NCBI GenBank assembly: GCA_016649785.1
Contig: JAENXB010000156.1
Span: forward strand, 1 to 6,901
DNA: 6,901 bases
From: Flavobacteriaceae bacterium
Lineage (GTDB): Bacteria; Bacteroidota; Bacteroidia; Flavobacteriales; Flavobacteriaceae
Direction: 5' to 3'
Part shown: positions 5,082 through 6,901 of the stretch, one piece after another
How positions within the stretch are numbered: the first letter of the stretch is position 1
Layout: the number at the start of each line of letters is the position of its first letter
Made by a program: the position numbers and the translations under genes
The notes under the pieces: model-generated
What the model was told of the DNA's origin: nothing
Seen by the model: the letters and a program-made list of their open reading frames with translations, nothing else
Databases searched by the model: none

Positions 5082-6419
5082 TTATAAAATACCCTGATCT
5101 AACATAGCATCTGCAACTTTTATAAACCCGGCAATATTCGCGCCTTTAACATAGTTTACATATCCATCATCTTGAGTTCCGTATTTTGAACAAGCAATAT
5201 GAATTGAAGTCATTATTTGATGTAATTTGGCATCTACTTCTTCAATAGTCCAATTTAATTTCATGGCATTTTGAGACATTTCCAATCCAGACACTGCAAC
5301 CCCACCTGCATTTGCTGCTTTACCCGGGGCAAACGGCAATTTGTGCTTATGAAATAGATCAACAGCTTCCGGGGTACATCCCATATTGGAAACTTCAACA
5401 ATATATTTCACGCCATTTGCAATCAATAATTTTGCGTCTTCACCATCCAGCTCGTTTTGAATTGCACTTGGCATCGCGATATCCACAGGAACTTCCCAAG
5501 GCTTCTTACCGGGGATAAATTTAGCTTCCGGGAATACTTCTACATAAGGAGAAACAATATCATTATTGGAAGCCCTAAGCTCTAATAAATAGGCAATCTT
5601 TTCAGCATCTAAACCCCGCTCGTCATAAATATATCCATCAGGACCAGAAAGGGTAATTACTTTGCCTCCAAGTTCTGTAACTTTTAGGGCAACACCCCAG
5701 GCCACATTGCCAAAACCAGAAACAGAAACTGTTTTGCCTACGAATGTATCGTTTTGGGTTTGTAACATTTCATTGGTAAAATAGGTAGCTCCAAAACCTG
5801 TAGCTTCAGGTCTTATCAAACTTCCACCCCAATTTAAACCTTTACCCGTGAAAACACCGGTATTTTCAAATTGTAATTTCTTGTACATACCATACATAAA
5901 GCCTATTTCCCTACCGCCGGTTCCAATATCTCCAGCGGGAACATCGGTGCTTGGTCCTATAACACGCCATAATTCCAACATAAAAGCCTGGCAAAAACGC
6001 ATTATTTCCGCATCTGATTTGCCTTTTGGATTGAAATCGGATCCGCCTTTAGCACCTCCCATTGGCAAGGTTGTTAGGGCATTTTTAAATGTTTGCTCAA
6101 ATCCCAGAAATTTAAGAATGCTCAAGTTTACACTTGGATGCAGACGGATTCCTCCTTTGTATGGCCCAATTGCATTGTTAAATTGTACCCTGTGTCCCAA
6201 ATTAACCTGAACCACGCCATCATCATCTACCCAGGAAATCCTAAAAGTTAAAATACGATCAGGTTCAACCAATCGTTCAATTATTTTTGCAGCCTCATAC
6301 TGAGGGTTTTCATCATAAATTGTTTGAATAGATTCCAACACTTCGTGAACGGCTTGCAAGTATTCCTTTTCCCCCGGATGTTTGGTCTCGAGGTTGATTA
6401 ATATATCCTTTACATTCAT
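5082..6419 (-). CDS. gdhA: Glutamate dehydrogenase, hexameric 50-kDa type
   Basis: GdhA reversibly aminates 2-oxoglutarate to glutamate in the cytoplasm. The 445-residue length is that of the bacterial small-hexamer type. Catalytic and substrate residues are all present: Lys88 in GPYKGG, Lys112 in FKNALT, Lys124 in PMGGAKGGSDFNP, and Asp164 in PAGDIG, matching Clostridium symbiosum Lys89, Lys113, Lys125 and Asp165. The Rossmann domain starts near 229 with SGFGNVAWG (234-242) and continues VITLSGPDGYIYDERG (254-269). These coenzyme loops follow the NAD-specific clostridial enzyme, with Phe236 and Pro260, not the E. coli NADP form, so the usual NADP-specific label is uncertain. The C-terminus ends GANIAGFIKVADAMLDQGIL as in the family. 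The ATG at 6419 gives a standard N-terminus. The gene stands alone, with a promoter upstream and a strong hairpin after it. Confidence 0.97.
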   Translation of the reverse strand: MNVKDILINLETKHPGEKEYLQAVHEVLESIQTIYDENPQYEAAKIIERLVEPDRILTFRISWVDDDGVVQVNLGHRVQFNNAIGPYKGGIRLHPSVNLSILKFLGFEQTFKNALTTLPMGGAKGGSDFNPKGKSDAEIMRFCQAFMLELWRVIGPSTDVPAGDIGTGGREIGFMYGMYKKLQFENTGVFTGKGLNWGGSLIRPEATGFGATYFTNEMLQTQNDTFVGKTVSVSGFGNVAWGVALKVTELGGKVITLSGPDGYIYDERGLDAEKIAYLLELRASNNDIVSPYVEVFPEAKFIPGKKPWEVPVDIAMPSAIQNELDGEDAKLLIANGVKYIVEVSNMGCTPEAVDLFHKHKLPFAPGKAANAGGVAVSGLEMSQNAMKLNWTIEEVDAKLHQIMTSIHIACSKYGTQDDGYVNYVKGANIAGFIKVADAMLDQGIL

Positions 6420-6458
6420 AATATATTTGATTTAAACGTATATAAAATTTATTAAATA

Positions 6459-6471
6459 TTCAATAATTGAA
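6459..6471 (-). promoter_or_regulatory. Dyad TTCAATAATTGAA at the predicted gdhA transcription start
   Basis: TTCAAT and ATTGAA are exact inverted repeats around one central A. The site begins two bases downstream of the predicted -7 box and covers the expected start point near 6468. A protein bound here would block initiation or early elongation. In DNA this AT-rich, a 6-bp dyad can arise by chance. Confidence 0.35.
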
Positions 6472-6473
6472 CA

Positions 6474-6481
6474 CAAAATTA
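6474..6481 (-). promoter_or_regulatory. gdhA -7 box TAATTTTG
   Basis: On the minus strand this reads TAATTTTG, an exact match to the Bacteroidota TAnnTTTG box. Transcription would start near 6468, giving a leader of about 48 bases before the ATG at 6419. No clear TTG lies 17-23 bases upstream; that interval holds a T-run/A-run palindrome (6499-6512) instead, which might act like an AT-rich upstream element. The rest of the 242-base gap (6420-6661) is very AT-rich and shows no ORF or RNA gene that I can recognise. Confidence 0.55.
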
Positions 6482-6661
6482 CGCATATTAAATTATATTT
6501 TTTTTAAAAAAAGCGCCTATATTTTTAATATTCACTATTTTTTTCAACAAAAAATCATCAAATCAAAAAAAACCCGGCCCTTAGAGATTATTCGACATTT
6601 AAAAACCAGATCGCGTTTAGATAATTAAACATTTTTATTGGTAAAATTATAAGTTATCAGC

Positions 6662-6901
6662 TTACATAAAACCCTCAGGAGGGAGATCCCCCAAAAAATC
6701 ATCGGTTGTTTCCTGAATCTCTTCAGCCTTAAATTCTTTTTTAAAAATAGCGGCTTTACTGTCTTTCCCGTTAATAATTATTTCCAAGGGTCCTTCAAAA
6801 CGTATATGTCTTAAATATTCATCTTCATATTCTGCTGGTTGGCTATTTAAATATTTTAGATCGAAAAAGCCATCATCTATAAAAGGATTTATTGTTAAAT
6901 A
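6662..6901 (-). CDS. C-terminal end of an unrecognised protein, truncated by window edge
   Basis: An open frame on the minus strand enters at base 6901 and runs for 79 codons to a TAA at 6662-6664. It has no start inside the window that would matter, because the frame continues past the edge. The visible tail begins YLTINPFIDDGFFDLKYLNS, passes through RHIRFEGPLEIIINGKDS, then KKEFKAEEIQETTDDF, and ends LPPEGFM. It is acidic, soluble-looking, and has no membrane segment or known motif that I recognise. The GC-richer codons in GEGPL-like and LPPEG-like parts and the uninterrupted frame argue for a real gene. It would be transcribed in the same direction as gdhA but is separated from it by 242 bases. 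I assign no function. Confidence 0.6.
   Translation of the reverse strand, partial: YLTINPFIDDGFFDLKYLNSQPAEYEDEYLRHIRFEGPLEIIINGKDSKAAIFKKEFKAEEIQETTDDFLGDLPPEGFM

Noticed and set aside
5312..5518. 68-codon plus-strand open frame antisense to gdhA
   Set aside because: It is short, antisense to the conserved GDH C-terminal domain, and its translation has no protein-family character.
5848..6210. 120-codon plus-strand open frame antisense to gdhA
   Set aside because: The GDH catalytic motifs lie on the other strand at this place; there is no independent start signal or family pattern.
6567..6584. CCCGGCCC next to an A-run, seen on the minus strand as GGGCCGGG followed by eight T; considered as terminator of the right-edge gene
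   Set aside because: I could not find a complementary arm, so there is no stable stem; only the T-run fits.
6615..6630. Inverted repeat GTTTA/TAAAC as a terminator or operator
   Set aside because: The arms are only 5 bp, AT-rich and separated by six bases; this is expected by chance in such sequence.

Overview
The window looks like a piece of chromosome from a member of the Bacteroidota, most likely the family Flavobacteriaceae. The support is low GC content, the Bacteroidota-specific batD/batE aerotolerance gene pair, weak or absent Shine-Dalgarno sequences, TAnnTTTG-type promoter boxes, and a small protein resembling a conserved flavobacterial family of unknown function. The content is core housekeeping. 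I see no transposase, phage gene, CRISPR array, tRNA or rRNA.

Layout. From the left edge to about 2040, the end of a Bat operon runs on the plus strand: the 3' part of batD (N-terminus outside the window), then batE after a 2-base gap. A beta-class carbonic anhydrase follows (2153-2788, plus) with its own candidate promoter. It converges on a CvpA-family membrane protein gene (2879-3400, minus). That gene is divergent from a small conserved gene of unknown function (3448-3804, plus), and the 47-base gap between them carries a 14-bp perfect palindrome that forms parts of both predicted promoters. pheS (3941-4960, plus) comes next, without pheT. It converges on a glutamate dehydrogenase gene (5082-6419, minus), with a perfect 16-bp hairpin between the two. 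An AT-rich 242-base gap upstream of gdhA holds its promoter. The right edge carries the last 79 codons of an unrecognised minus-strand gene.

The genes are mostly separate transcription units, not one pathway. BatD and BatE are envelope proteins that probably work together. Carbonic anhydrase supplies or removes bicarbonate, PheS charges tRNA-Phe with a PheT encoded elsewhere, and GdhA links ammonium to 2-oxoglutarate and glutamate. The points most worth a second look are regulatory: the shared divergent promoter palindrome with a near-leaderless start, a hairpin overlapping the pheS promoter, a dyad at the gdhA transcription start, and GDH residues that resemble the NAD-type clostridial enzyme more than the NADP-type E. 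coli enzyme. I found no convincing undescribed system.
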